Position numbers and translations under genes: made by a program
DNA from: Pseudarthrobacter phenanthrenivorans
Lineage (GTDB): Bacteria > Actinomycetota > Actinomycetes > Actinomycetales > Micrococcaceae
Direction of reading: 5' to 3'
Length of the DNA stretch: 64,000 nucleotides
Assembly: GCF_000813845.1 (NCBI RefSeq)
Contig: NZ_JWTB01000027.1
Location: 1-64,000, forward strand
Shown here: one piece after another, positions 25,056-33,788 of the stretch
Position numbering within the stretch: the first letter of the stretch is position 1
How the letters are laid out: each line of letters opens with the position of its first letter
Notes under the pieces: model-generated
Databases searched by the model: none
Told to the model about the DNA's origin: nothing
The model's input: only the letters and a program-made list of their open reading frames with translations

Positions 25056-26129
25056 ATGTCAACGGAGAACAAGCCAGGTGAGGCGGTGCCCGCCGCCCCT
25101 GCACCGCGGTTGCCCGAACGGGCCCACCCGGTAACCCTCCGCGAAGTGGCAGAAGCCGCCGGGGTCTCCACGGCCACCGTGTCCCTGGTGGTCAACAAGA
25201 AGAAGAGCGCCCGGATCGCCGAGGAGACGCGGCAGCGCGTCAAGGACGCCATCCGCACCCTGGGGTACCGGCCCAACGCGATGGCGAAAACACTGGTCAG
25301 CGGGACGTCGAAGTTCATCGGGCTGGTGGCCGACGGCGTGGCCACCACCCCCTTCGCCGGCCAGATCATCCACGGCGCACAGGACGAGGCCTGGAAGCAC
25401 GGGTACGCCCTGCTCATCGCCAACACGGAGGGCAACGGCGAACTGGAACAGGACGCCATCAAGATGATGCTCGAGTACAAGGTCCGTGGCATCCTCTACT
25501 CCACCTGGTTCCACCGGCAAACGGACATCCCGGAGCCGCTGCGGGAAGCGGAGTTTGTCCTGGTCAACTGCTTTTCCACCGAGCCGGGGACCCGGGCGGT
25601 TGTTCCGGACGAGGTCCAGGGCGGCCGCTCAGCCACCGACATCCTGCTCCGCAACGGCCACCGGCGGATCGCCTTCATCAACGCCACCATCCCGGCTCCG
25701 GCCAAGGACGGACGCCTGGCCGGCTACCGCGAAGCCCTCGAGGATGCGGGGGTGGCATTCGATCCGGCGCTGGTGATGGAGGCCTACCCGGACCAGGAGG
25801 GCGGCTACGGGGCCACCGCGGAACTCCTCAAGCGCGACGTCAGCGCCGTGTACTGCTACAACGACCGGATGGCCATGGGCCTCTATGACGGGCTGCGGGA
25901 GCGCGGCCTGTCCATCCCGGACGACATGGCCGTGGTGGGCTTCGACAACCAGGAAGTCATCGCCGCCCACCTGCGGCCGCCGCTGTCCACGGTGTCCCTG
26001 CCGCACTACGAGCTGGGCGCCGCCGGGGTGCGGACCCTGCTGGGGATCGATGCTGCTCCGGACGGGCCCGCCAGGATCAACTGCCCGCCGGTGGAGCGGG
26101 CCTCGGTCCGCGCGCCGGCCCGGGCCTGA
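25056..26129 (+). CDS. LacI-family repressor of the fructan locus
   Basis: 357 residues. The HTH is at ~26-46 (VTLREVAEAAGVSTATVSLVVN), with hinge helix RPNAMAKTLVSG, then a periplasmic-binding-like sensor. ATG 25056 is preferred because GGAGG lies 7 bases upstream; an alternative ATG at 25011 overlaps the permease stop and would add 15 residues. Last gene of the transporter operon, so probably autoregulated. The four operators at 20166-20335 have the CG-centred form bound by this family. A perfect hairpin follows the gene. Confidence 0.9.
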   Translation: MSTENKPGEAVPAAPAPRLPERAHPVTLREVAEAAGVSTATVSLVVNKKKSARIAEETRQRVKDAIRTLGYRPNAMAKTLVSGTSKFIGLVADGVATTPFAGQIIHGAQDEAWKHGYALLIANTEGNGELEQDAIKMMLEYKVRGILYSTWFHRQTDIPEPLREAEFVLVNCFSTEPGTRAVVPDEVQGGRSATDILLRNGHRRIAFINATIPAPAKDGRLAGYREALEDAGVAFDPALVMEAYPDQEGGYGATAELLKRDVSAVYCYNDRMAMGLYDGLRERGLSIPDDMAVVGFDNQEVIAAHLRPPLSTVSLPHYELGAAGVRTLLGIDAAPDGPARINCPPVERASVRAPARA

Positions 26130-26158
26130 TCCAGGATTCCCCACCATTCGATTGCTCC

Positions 26159-26194
26159 GTACTTGTCGTTTTCGGGTCTGAAAACGACAAGTAC
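26159..26194. terminator. Perfect 14-bp inverted repeat between convergent lacI and rbsK genes
   Basis: Arms GTACTTGTCGTTTT (26159-26172) and its exact complement (26181-26194) with an 8-base loop, in the 80-base gap between stops at 26129 and 26210. The T/A runs sit inside the stem rather than after it, so it is not a textbook intrinsic terminator. Its place between convergent genes still suggests bidirectional termination or transcript-end protection. Confidence 0.6.
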
Positions 26195-26209
26195 TCAGCA
26201 GTCGATGGG

Positions 26210-27172
26210 TTATTGAATGCGGAGGCGCCGTTCGACGTCGGCCGTGTCGGGGTACGCCGCCTGCGTGCCTTTGCGGGTGGTGGCCAGCGCGGCAGCCACG
26301 GAGGCGAAAGCTGCGGCGTCGGCGAGCGCATCGCCCGCGGCCAGGCGCACGGCCACCGCTCCGGTGAAGGCGTCGCCTGCTCCGGTGGTGTCCACGGCGT
26401 CCACCCGGGTGGGCTGGATCCGGGCCACGCGGGAGCCATCTGCTGCCAGGGAATCCAGCACCACGGACCCGTGCGAACCCAAAGTCAGCAGGACCTGCTG
26501 GATACCGTGGCCGGCGAACCGCCCACGCACCGCGTCCCACTCCTCATCGGGGGCGTCCGCGCCGGGTATCTCCGACCCCAAAAACAGCGCTGCCTCGTGG
26601 GCGTTGACCAGCAGCACATCCGCCAACCCGGCCAGGGCTGGCGGGATCTCCGCGTACGGCGAGAGATTCAGCAAAACTGTGGCACCGGCGTCGTGCCCTG
26701 CCTGCGCCGCCGCCAGCACGGTCTCCATGGCCACCTCGAGGCAGAGGCTTACGACGGCGGCCCCCTCCAGCACGTCCGACGCCCCGGCGACGTCCGCCGG
26801 GGACAGGGTGCCGTTGGCGCCGGCGGAAATGATGATGTTGTTCTCGCCCCGCGCGTCCACGGCGATCACGGCCACCCCGGTGGGTTCGCTGGAGGTGCGC
26901 ACATGGCTGACGTCCACGCCGGCCCCGGCCACCGAGGCCTCGAGCATGTTGCCGTTGGCGTCCTCCCCCACGGCGCCCACCAGGCTGACGTGGCCGCCCA
27001 GCCGGGCGGCGGCCACGGCCTGGTTGGCGCTCTTGCCGCCGGGATTCACCGCGAACCCGTTGCCCTGGACGGTTTCACCGGGCTGCGGGAGGCGGTCGCA
27101 GTAGATGGTGAGGTCGGCGTTGAGCGAGCCGACGACGACGATCCGGCCTGAAGCGGCAGCCGCGGCACTCAT
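26210..27172 (-). CDS. rbsK: Ribokinase
   Basis: 320 residues of the PfkB superfamily. Signature 1 NPGGKSANQAVAAARLGG (43-60) is the ribokinase form, and signature 2 DTTGAGDAFTGAVAVRLA (~261-278) carries the catalytic Asp. It phosphorylates ribose released by the nucleoside hydrolase two genes upstream. ATG overlaps the MFS gene's TGA (ATGA at 27169-27172). Operon order is nucleoside hydrolase, MFS, ribokinase. Confidence 0.9.
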   Translation of the reverse strand: MSAAAAASGRIVVVGSLNADLTIYCDRLPQPGETVQGNGFAVNPGGKSANQAVAAARLGGHVSLVGAVGEDANGNMLEASVAGAGVDVSHVRTSSEPTGVAVIAVDARGENNIIISAGANGTLSPADVAGASDVLEGAAVVSLCLEVAMETVLAAAQAGHDAGATVLLNLSPYAEIPPALAGLADVLLVNAHEAALFLGSEIPGADAPDEEWDAVRGRFAGHGIQQVLLTLGSHGSVVLDSLAADGSRVARIQPTRVDAVDTTGAGDAFTGAVAVRLAAGDALADAAAFASVAAALATTRKGTQAAYPDTADVERRLRIQ

Positions 27173-28596
27173 GGGGCTACCTCGGCCTCAACCGGCTTGG
27201 GGATCAGCAGCGACGCTGCGAAGGCGGCGACGGTCAGTGCCAGGCCGACCACCACGACGGTCAGGTAGGACGCCTTGGCATCGCCCAGTGCCGACGTCGC
27301 CACCAGCACGGCGGGCAGGATCAGGAAGCTGAGGCCAGCGCCGAGGTTGAACGCGCCGGCGTTCATGCCGGGCAGGAAGCCGGGGTTGCCGGCGGGCGAG
27401 AGGACAACGCCCAGTCCGTTGAGCATAATGTTGACCGTACCGGCGTACATGATGCCCAGCAAGACCGTGCCGGCGATCATCAGCGGCAGGCTGTTCAGGC
27501 CCAGGAACGCGATCACCGCGAGCGCCGCGATGCTGCCCAGGAGTCCGATGCGGAGCACCTTCGTGTACCCGAGGACGGGCGCCAGCTTTCCGCTGAGCGG
27601 GCCCACCAGCCAGCCGAGCAGGGCGTACGGGGTGAGGATGATCAGCGACATTTCGGTGGGGCCTACACCGAAACCGGGGGCCGCGGCCTGGACGTAGGCC
27701 GGGACGATGCCGTTGATGACCGCGAAAATGCCGGTCATGGTCAGCGTAGTGGTCAGCAGCGGCGCCCAGGTGGAGCGCTGGCGCAGGTGCACGGTTTCCA
27801 CCATGGGCTGTGCGGCGCGCTGTTCGGTGCGCCAGAAGGCGAAGAACGCGACGGCGGATACCAGGACCAGCGCCAGGCTCAGCAGCAGCGTGCCGGAGGA
27901 GAAGCCGGCCACCAGCTTGGAGCCTTCGTTCAGGGCGGTCAGCAGTGCGCCGACGGCCACCACGATGAAGGACACGCCCAGCCAGTCCATCCGCGTACCC
28001 GCTGCGGGCCTGCTTTCGGAGGCGAGGAAGACGACGAGGGCCGTTGCGGCGGCGGCCAGGACCACCATCAGCCAGAAAATGCTGCGGAAGCCGTAGTGCT
28101 CGGCGAAGTAGCCGCCCACGAAGGAGTCAACGCCGGCCACTCCGCCGTTGACCGCGGTGATGAGGCCCATGAGGGTGCCGTATTTGCGGGGGTTGCTGAC
28201 GGCGGAGCGCAGCATGATCAGGCAGAGCGGCACGGTGGGTCCACTGACGCCCTGGATGATGCGGCCCACGAAGAGCCAGGTGACGTCGGGAGCGAGGGCC
28301 GCGATCACGGACCCCAAGGCCATGAGCACCATCATGCCCACCAGGACCTTCTTGCGGCCCACGATGTCGCTCAGGCGGGGCAGGAACAGGGAAAACAGTG
28401 CGGCGGCGGTGAAGAACCAGGTCTGCGAGAGGCCGATGACGGCCTGGTCAGTCTTCAGTTCCTCGCCCATGGTCACCAGGGCGGGGCTAAGCATGGAGGC
28501 GTTGAGCTGGAAGGCCACGCAGGCGGCCAGCAGGGCGGTCATCAGAGCGGCGGTGTTGCCGCGGGCCGTCTTGGTTCCGGTCAGGGTGGCAGTCAT
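27169..28596 (-). CDS. MFS transporter, probable nucleoside uptake
   Basis: 475 residues, DHA2-like major facilitator with about 14 membrane segments. Motif A between TM2 and TM3 reads LSDIVGRKKVL (~75-85) and motif C-like GRIIQGVSGPTVPL follows. It abuts the nucleoside hydrolase gene directly (stop at 28597) and overlaps rbsK, so nucleoside or ribose uptake is the contextual inference. Drug-efflux homology cannot be excluded from sequence alone. Confidence 0.85.
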   Translation of the reverse strand: MTATLTGTKTARGNTAALMTALLAACVAFQLNASMLSPALVTMGEELKTDQAVIGLSQTWFFTAAALFSLFLPRLSDIVGRKKVLVGMMVLMALGSVIAALAPDVTWLFVGRIIQGVSGPTVPLCLIMLRSAVSNPRKYGTLMGLITAVNGGVAGVDSFVGGYFAEHYGFRSIFWLMVVLAAAATALVVFLASESRPAAGTRMDWLGVSFIVVAVGALLTALNEGSKLVAGFSSGTLLLSLALVLVSAVAFFAFWRTEQRAAQPMVETVHLRQRSTWAPLLTTTLTMTGIFAVINGIVPAYVQAAAPGFGVGPTEMSLIILTPYALLGWLVGPLSGKLAPVLGYTKVLRIGLLGSIAALAVIAFLGLNSLPLMIAGTVLLGIMYAGTVNIMLNGLGVVLSPAGNPGFLPGMNAGAFNLGAGLSFLILPAVLVATSALGDAKASYLTVVVVGLALTVAAFAASLLIPKPVEAEVAP

Positions 28597-29763
28597 TTAC
28601 TTGACCCCTCCGGCGGTGAGGGAGGCAGCTTGGCTAAGTCCGACGTCGGACGCCTTGCCCAAGGTACGGTCCGCACCGTGGCGCGGGCCGCCGTCGTCCA
28701 CTGTGGTATTCGCGCCCGGCTCGCCGATGCGCTCCAGGGCGTCGGTGACCAGGTCCCAGAACCGTGCGTGGTCCAGGTCCACGGCCACGCTGGTGTGGCA
28801 GTCGGCCGGGGCGGGCGCACGGAAGTCCGCGACGGTCATGCCCAGGGTGAGGGTGCCCTGCAGCTCGATGTTCACGGGCACTTTGCGGGTGCTGACGATG
28901 CTGGGGTCGATGACATAGGCAACGGCGCAGGGATCGTGCACCGGCGGGTAGTCGAAGCCCTGCGCGTCCTTGTAGGTGTGGGCGAAGAAGTCCATCAGCT
29001 CGGTAACGAACTTCGCGGGCGTGGTGCCGATGGCGGCGATTTTTTCCACCACGTCCGGGGTGGCCAGCGCCTGGTGCGTGAGGTCCAGGCCCACCATGAC
29101 CACCGGCCACTTCTCGTTGAAGACGATGTGGGCGGCCTCGGGGTCGATGATGATGTTGAACTCGGCCACGGCGCTCCAGTTGCCCACGTGGTAGCCGCCG
29201 CCCATGAGGACCACTTCCTTCACGCGTTCCACAATGCGCGGTTCCTTGCGGGCGGCCATGGCGATGTTGGTCAGGCCGGCGGTGGGCACCAGGGTGACGG
29301 TGCCGGGCTCGTGGGCCATGACGGTGTCGATGATGAGGTCGACGGCGTGGCGCGGGTCCAGCTCGATGGTGGACTGGGGCAGGGCGGGGCCGTCCATGCC
29401 GGACTCGCCGTGGATGTCCGGTGCGGTTTCGATGCTGCGGACCAGCGGGCGGGGGCAGCCGGCAGCGAAGGGGACGCCGGTGATGCCGGCGATAGTGCCG
29501 ACGGCGAGGGCGTTGCGGGTGACTTTTTCGAGCGTCTGGTTGCCCACTACCGTGGTGACGGCCAGCAGGTCGATGGTGGGGTTGCCGTGCGCCAGCAGCA
29601 GGGCCACGGCGTCATCGTGGCCGGGGTCGCAGTCCAGGATGATCTTCCTGCGCTCCGTTGGATTCGTCCGGGGCTGGTGCTCTTGGGGCTTTGGTTCCAC
29701 GATGGTGCTCCACGTCATTGGGGCCTGCCGGGGCAGGGGTTTGAGTATTCCGGGAGTGATCAT
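28597..29763 (-). CDS. Inosine-uridine-preferring nucleoside hydrolase
   Basis: 388 residues in the longest frame. The calcium-binding signature IILDCDPGHDDAVALLLA is at 41-58 (D44, D46, D50, D51), GLTNIAMA ~162-169, and HDPCAVAYVIDP late with the catalytic His. It cleaves the N-glycosidic bond of ribonucleosides to base and ribose. The true start is unsure: ATG 29763 and ATG 29718 both lack a good ribosome site, and the conserved domain begins only at ~40. First gene of the operon, 21 bases behind a LacI-type operator. Confidence 0.88.
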   Translation of the reverse strand: MITPGILKPLPRQAPMTWSTIVEPKPQEHQPRTNPTERRKIILDCDPGHDDAVALLLAHGNPTIDLLAVTTVVGNQTLEKVTRNALAVGTIAGITGVPFAAGCPRPLVRSIETAPDIHGESGMDGPALPQSTIELDPRHAVDLIIDTVMAHEPGTVTLVPTAGLTNIAMAARKEPRIVERVKEVVLMGGGYHVGNWSAVAEFNIIIDPEAAHIVFNEKWPVVMVGLDLTHQALATPDVVEKIAAIGTTPAKFVTELMDFFAHTYKDAQGFDYPPVHDPCAVAYVIDPSIVSTRKVPVNIELQGTLTLGMTVADFRAPAPADCHTSVAVDLDHARFWDLVTDALERIGEPGANTTVDDGGPRHGADRTLGKASDVGLSQAASLTAGGVK

Positions 29764-29876
29764 GGCAGGGTTTTGTGGCCTGCGTCAAACGCTTAACGTG
29801 AGTTCGGCATTTGCCCACGTCAAACGCTTGATGCGCTGGGCCTTCTGGTGTGCGCTCCGGCCGATAGGATCGATGT
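29764..29876. promoter_or_regulatory. Divergent nucleoside-operon control region with two LacI operators
   Basis: TCAAACGCTTAA (29785-29796) and TCAAACGCTTGA (29820-29831), centres 35 bases apart, lie between the nucleoside hydrolase and the divergent LacI gene. Both match the fructan operators at 20166-20335 at nearly every position. Confidence 0.78.
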
Positions 29877-30923
29877 ATGGAATCCGGGGAACAGGTGCAG
29901 CAGCGGGGCAGGCCGCGGCGGGTGACGGCGGCGATGGTCGCGGCACGGGCCGGCGTTTCCGTGGCAACCGTGTCGCTGGTGGCCAACGGCAAGACGGCCG
30001 GCCGGGTGTCCGAGGACAACATTTCCCGGGTGCGGGACGCTATCGCCGAGCTGGGCTACGTGGTGGACGGAATCGGCAGCTCGCTGGCCAAGGGCGTCAG
30101 CTCCATCGTGATCCTGGTGGCACCGGACATTTCCAACCCGTTCTTTGCGAAGGTGATCGGCGGGGTGCGGGAGTCCCTGGGTCCGCAGTACCAGCTGCTG
30201 CTGTCCGTCACCGATTCCGGCGAGTTCCCCAAGGCGGACGACGTTCGGAAGCTGATGTCCCTGCGACCCGCAGGCCTTTTAGTTGATGCGCCGAACGCCG
30301 GCTTCCTGGCAGACCTCTCCGTGGCCGGACCTTTGGTTCTACTGGACGCCCCCGGGCTGGAATCGCTTGCCCCGGCCGTGAACCTTGACGTGGCCCAGGG
30401 TGCGCGGGAGCTGGCAGCCCACCTGGCGGACGCGGGCCACCGGCGTGTGGCCTACCTGGACAGCGTCACGGGAACGGAGACGTTCACCATCCGCCGCGAG
30501 GCGTTCCTGGCGGCGGCCGTGGAGCGCGGCATGACAGTGGATCCGGAGCATATCCCCGCCACCACCATCGACGTCGGTGACGCGGCGGCTGCCTTCGCCG
30601 CAGCCTGGCCGGGATGGCAGCGCGAGGGGGTGACCGCCGTCGTCTGTGCCACGGACACCCACGCTTACGGTGTGCTGCAGGAGGCACGCGTGGAGGGGGT
30701 GCGGATTCCGGAGGAGCTGGCGGTGGCGGGCTTCGACGACCTGCCCTACTCGGCCACCAGCAGCCCGGGCCTGACCAGCGTCCACCTGCCCGCGGCCCTG
30801 CTGGGCCTCAAGGCCGGGGAGCAGCTGCGCCGGCTGATGGAGGGGCAGCCGCTGGAGCAGGAGGAGCTCGTTTTGGAGAGCTCGCTGGTGGTGCGCGGCT
30901 CCACCTCGGCCGCCGCAACTTAA
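29877..30923 (+). CDS. LacI-family regulator of the nucleoside operon
   Basis: 348 residues. HTH VTAAMVAARAGVSVATVSLVAN (16-37), then a sensor domain with DISNPFFAKVIGGVRE (~83-98), the common ligand-pocket segment. ATG 29877 is the only in-frame choice near the domain start. Divergent from the nucleoside operon across two operators, so it probably represses that operon and itself; ribose or a nucleoside is the likely effector. Confidence 0.9.
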   Translation: MESGEQVQQRGRPRRVTAAMVAARAGVSVATVSLVANGKTAGRVSEDNISRVRDAIAELGYVVDGIGSSLAKGVSSIVILVAPDISNPFFAKVIGGVRESLGPQYQLLLSVTDSGEFPKADDVRKLMSLRPAGLLVDAPNAGFLADLSVAGPLVLLDAPGLESLAPAVNLDVAQGARELAAHLADAGHRRVAYLDSVTGTETFTIRREAFLAAAVERGMTVDPEHIPATTIDVGDAAAAFAAAWPGWQREGVTAVVCATDTHAYGVLQEARVEGVRIPEELAVAGFDDLPYSATSSPGLTSVHLPAALLGLKAGEQLRRLMEGQPLEQEELVLESSLVVRGSTSAAAT

Positions 30924-30969
30924 ACGTGCGCGACGGCTTCCTGTCGGACCCCGGCCGTAAGCTGGGACC

Positions 30970-32076
30970 ATGCCGAGTAACTGGGAAAGCCTGGACGAGC
31001 CGCTGCGCGAGTCGGTGCAGCACAACGTGGAGATCTACGAGCGCGTCCGGCCTGCCCTGAAGCTGGTGACCCGGGATGTCCTGCTGGTGCTGCGGGACAT
31101 GCTGAAGGACACCGAAGTCACGCCGTTGTTCGTCACCGGCCGCACCAAGACGGTGGAGTCCTTCAAGGAGAAAATCTCGCGCACCGAGGAGCCGCTGGAG
31201 CCCGGCGGGCGGCGGCTGCTGAAGTTCCCGGACCCGTTCCGCACCCTCAATGACATGGTGGGCATCCGGGTGATCACCAAGCTGCCGGCCGAAAATGCCG
31301 CGGTGGCCAACATCATCAAGCGCCAGCGGCAGCTGTTCGACTGCCGCGGCGACCGGGAGAAGGACATCGGCTCCATCGAGTCCGGCACGTACGGCTACTC
31401 CAGCCGGCACCTGATCCTGCGCACCATCCAGAACGAGGCCGTGAAGGAGTACCAGCACGTCTTCAACCCGGACCTGCAGCCCAACGGCAGCTACTTCTTC
31501 GAGTGCCAGATCCGCACCATCTTCGCCCACGCGTGGAGCGAGATCGAGCATGACATCCGGTTCAAGGCGGAGGACCCGCGCGCCTGGACCCCGCACTTTG
31601 ACCGGCAGTTCACCGCCACCGCGGCCATGCTGGAGACCGTGGAGACGGCCTTCGCCGACCTGCATGAGCGGTACGAGGAAGTCCGCAGCTACTGGGACAT
31701 GGACGGCGAGGGCGCCGCGCCGCTCACTCCCAACCGGATCCGGGACGTGTGGCGGACCCTGCTCCCGCACGTGGACCGCAAGGTGGACGACGACTGGGGC
31801 TGGGCGGCGGAACTGCTCGCGGCGCACAGGCTGAACCAGACCATGCAGCTGGCCGGGCTGCTGAATGCCAACCGCATCACTGAGGTGCGCAAGGCCCTGG
31901 ACCACCGCTACTCCCCCGGCCCGGACCGGCTCCTGGACGACCTCCTGCTGTGGCAATACGGCACCGCGCACGTGGACCTGACTGCCGAGGCGCCCGACGT
32001 CGTCCCGCACCCCCGGCGCGACAGCCTCCTGCGGCGGCTGCGGCAGATCGAGCGCTACAGGATGACGGCGAAGTAG
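30970..32076 (+). CDS. RelA/SpoT-type (p)ppGpp synthetase, synthetase-only
   Basis: 368 residues with a RelA_SpoT nucleotidyltransferase domain in ~30-200: GRTKTVESFKEK (57-68), NDMVGIRV (94-101), YGYSSRH (141-147) and ECQIRTIFAHAWSEIEHD (178-195). No HD hydrolase, TGS or ACT domain is visible, so it is a stand-alone alarmone synthetase of the small-synthetase type, with an unrecognised C-terminal ~170 residues that may control it. It stands 46 bases after the LacI gene, with no functional tie evident. Confidence 0.85.
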   Translation: MPSNWESLDEPLRESVQHNVEIYERVRPALKLVTRDVLLVLRDMLKDTEVTPLFVTGRTKTVESFKEKISRTEEPLEPGGRRLLKFPDPFRTLNDMVGIRVITKLPAENAAVANIIKRQRQLFDCRGDREKDIGSIESGTYGYSSRHLILRTIQNEAVKEYQHVFNPDLQPNGSYFFECQIRTIFAHAWSEIEHDIRFKAEDPRAWTPHFDRQFTATAAMLETVETAFADLHERYEEVRSYWDMDGEGAAPLTPNRIRDVWRTLLPHVDRKVDDDWGWAAELLAAHRLNQTMQLAGLLNANRITEVRKALDHRYSPGPDRLLDDLLLWQYGTAHVDLTAEAPDVVPHPRRDSLLRRLRQIERYRMTAK

Positions 32077-32189
32077 GAGTTGTTGGGGCCGGCCCCGTGT
32101 CCACGGCGGCGAGGATCGGGTACCCGGTACTCGTGCGGTTCGGCCCGAAGTGACTTGTACTGGTTTCTGTACCGGTGCACCATGGCACC

Positions 32190-32501
32190 ATGACTGATCC
32201 CCAACGGAAGCTGTCGGCCGCCGAGCTCGCCGAGGCGGGTCTTACCGGCTGGCGCGTGACCGGCGAGGCCCTCGCCGCCACCTTCAGGACCCGGAAGTTT
32301 TCCACCGGGCTGGAGCTCGTGAACCGCATCGGCGCCTCCGCCGAGGAGGCCAACCACCACCCCGACCTCACTCTCACCTACCCCGAAGTCGGCGTCACGC
32401 TCTCAAGCCACGACGTCGGCGGGATCACCAGCCGCGACATCGACCTGGCACGCGTCATCAGCGGCCACGCCGCGGACCTCGGGGTCGCCGCCGCGGAGTG
32501 A
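32190..32501 (+). CDS. Pterin-4a-carbinolamine dehydratase
   Basis: 103 residues, usual family length. The active-site signature EEANHHPDLTLTYPEVGVTLSSHDVGGITSRD is seen in two parts at ~50-70 and 71-81, with the HH pair and the later HD. It dehydrates 4a-hydroxy-tetrahydropterin and can act in pterin recycling. ATG 32190 is used; an in-frame GTG at 32175 would add five residues. The 130 bases after it (32502-32631) hold no clear gene or strong hairpin. Confidence 0.88.
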   Translation: MTDPQRKLSAAELAEAGLTGWRVTGEALAATFRTRKFSTGLELVNRIGASAEEANHHPDLTLTYPEVGVTLSSHDVGGITSRDIDLARVISGHAADLGVAAAE

Positions 32502-32631
32502 GTCCGCGCCGTCGAGCATGGGGCGAGCGGATGGTCTAGGCGGATCAGGCCAAGAGCCGCGGTGGGTTCCGCGCGCCTGAAGAACGACCGTCACAAGCGA
32601 TCCAAGGGCCAACCCGGGCGTCCAAAAGGGC

Positions 32632-33648
32632 CTACCGCCCGACCAGCGACTCCCGGAGTGCCGCGTCCGCATCCAGCAGGACTTTCGCAGCCACTTCAAG
32701 CCCCTCGATCCTGCCCAGCGAAACGTCCTCGTGCTCGATGTTGACCAGCATGTCCGGGTCGACCTCGTGCAGGGCGCGCAGGAACTCGGTCCAGTAGGCG
32801 GTGTCGTGGCCGCGGCCCAGGGCCACGAAGTCCCAGGCAGAATCCTTTGGCCACTCATTAACCCATTCGTCGCCGCCGAGGTTGGTGCGGTTTTCCTCCG
32901 GGGAAAGGCGGCGGAAGCTGTTGTCCAGTACTCCGTAAAGGGCCGCGTTCCCCGGGTTGATCCGGACATCCTTGGCCGCGGCCTGGAACACCAGCGGGCC
33001 CAGTTCACGGACCACTGCCACCGGGTCCATCTGCTGCCAGAACAGGTGTGATGCATCGAGCTCCACCCCCACATGCGTGGCGCCGGTCGCCTCAATCAGC
33101 CGGCGCACGTCCGCGGTGTTGAAAACCAGGTTCTGCGGGTGCAGCTCCAGCGCCACCTTGACGTCCAGGTCCCGGGCCAGCCGGTCCATCTCTTTCCAGA
33201 ACGAGGCTGCAATCCCCCACTGGTAGTCCAGGACATCCAGAGCAGCCGAGTTCCAGGCGTTCACGATCCAGTTGGGAACAGTCGCCCCGGGTTCACCTCC
33301 GGGCAGGCCGGACATGGTGACCACCCGGTTCTGGCCCAGCCGGTGGGCCAGCCGTATCGACCGGCGAATGTCCTCGGCATGCTTTTCCCCGATCTGCGGG
33401 TTGGGGTGAAGCGGGTTGCCGTTGCAGTTCAAGCCCGCAATGGAAACCCCGGTCCCCTCAAAAAGCGCCAGGTAGTCATCACGCGCGGCGTCACTCACCA
33501 GGATCTGGTCAAAGGTGGGAACGTGCACCGGGGGAAGGAAGCCGCCGGTGTTGATCTCGATTCCCGTCAGGCCCAGGCTGGCGATGACTGCGAGCGCCTC
33601 GGGCAGCGGACGGTCATGCAGGACCGCGTTGTAGACACCAAGCCTCAT
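32632..33648 (-). CDS. Sugar phosphate isomerase/epimerase (xylose-isomerase-like TIM barrel)
   Basis: 338 residues, AP-endonuclease-2-like barrel. Metal-ligand type segments: VALELHPQN (~172-180), GVELDASHLFWQ (~201-212), QAAAKDVRIN (~230-239) and LVNIEHEDVSLG (~303-314). The family converts or epimerises keto sugars or inositols. It stands alone, with a CG-centred palindromic operator (33681-33692) 33 bases before its start, so it is probably induced by a glycoside through a LacI-type repressor encoded elsewhere. Confidence 0.85.
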   Translation of the reverse strand: MRLGVYNAVLHDRPLPEALAVIASLGLTGIEINTGGFLPPVHVPTFDQILVSDAARDDYLALFEGTGVSIAGLNCNGNPLHPNPQIGEKHAEDIRRSIRLAHRLGQNRVVTMSGLPGGEPGATVPNWIVNAWNSAALDVLDYQWGIAASFWKEMDRLARDLDVKVALELHPQNLVFNTADVRRLIEATGATHVGVELDASHLFWQQMDPVAVVRELGPLVFQAAAKDVRINPGNAALYGVLDNSFRRLSPEENRTNLGGDEWVNEWPKDSAWDFVALGRGHDTAYWTEFLRALHEVDPDMLVNIEHEDVSLGRIEGLEVAAKVLLDADAALRESLVGR

Positions 33649-33680
33649 GGGGTTCTCTCCTTTGAAAGGGCGGCCGCAGA

Positions 33681-33692
33681 TGGAGCGCTCTA
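33681..33692. promoter_or_regulatory. LacI/CebR-like operator TGGAGCGCTCTA
   Basis: The core GAGCGCTC is a perfect palindrome, and the 12-mer resembles the GGGAGCGCTCCC-type sites of actinobacterial glucoside repressors. It lies 33 bases upstream of the isomerase gene at 32632-33648. It differs from the fructan/nucleoside operator class. Confidence 0.5.
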
Positions 33693-33741
33693 AAAAAGTT
33701 ATGAGAGAAGCTTTGTCCTGTCAATAGGACTAGAAATGAAA

Positions 33742-33760
33742 GGGGCCGTGAAACCGCCCC
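33742..33760 (-). terminator. Possible intrinsic terminator after the small membrane protein gene
   Basis: On the minus strand GGGGC, a 9-base loop and GCCCC are followed by TTTCATTT, 29 bases after the stop at 33789. The stem is short, so the call is tentative. Confidence 0.4.
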
Positions 33761-33788
33761 ACCCCCGGCGCGAACCGCCATTGTCGGC

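Noticed and set aside
27787..29796. 669-residue plus-strand open frame
   Set aside because: Antisense to the MFS and nucleoside hydrolase genes, with repetitive Gly/His/Glu/Gln composition typical of reverse-frame translation of GC-rich coding DNA.
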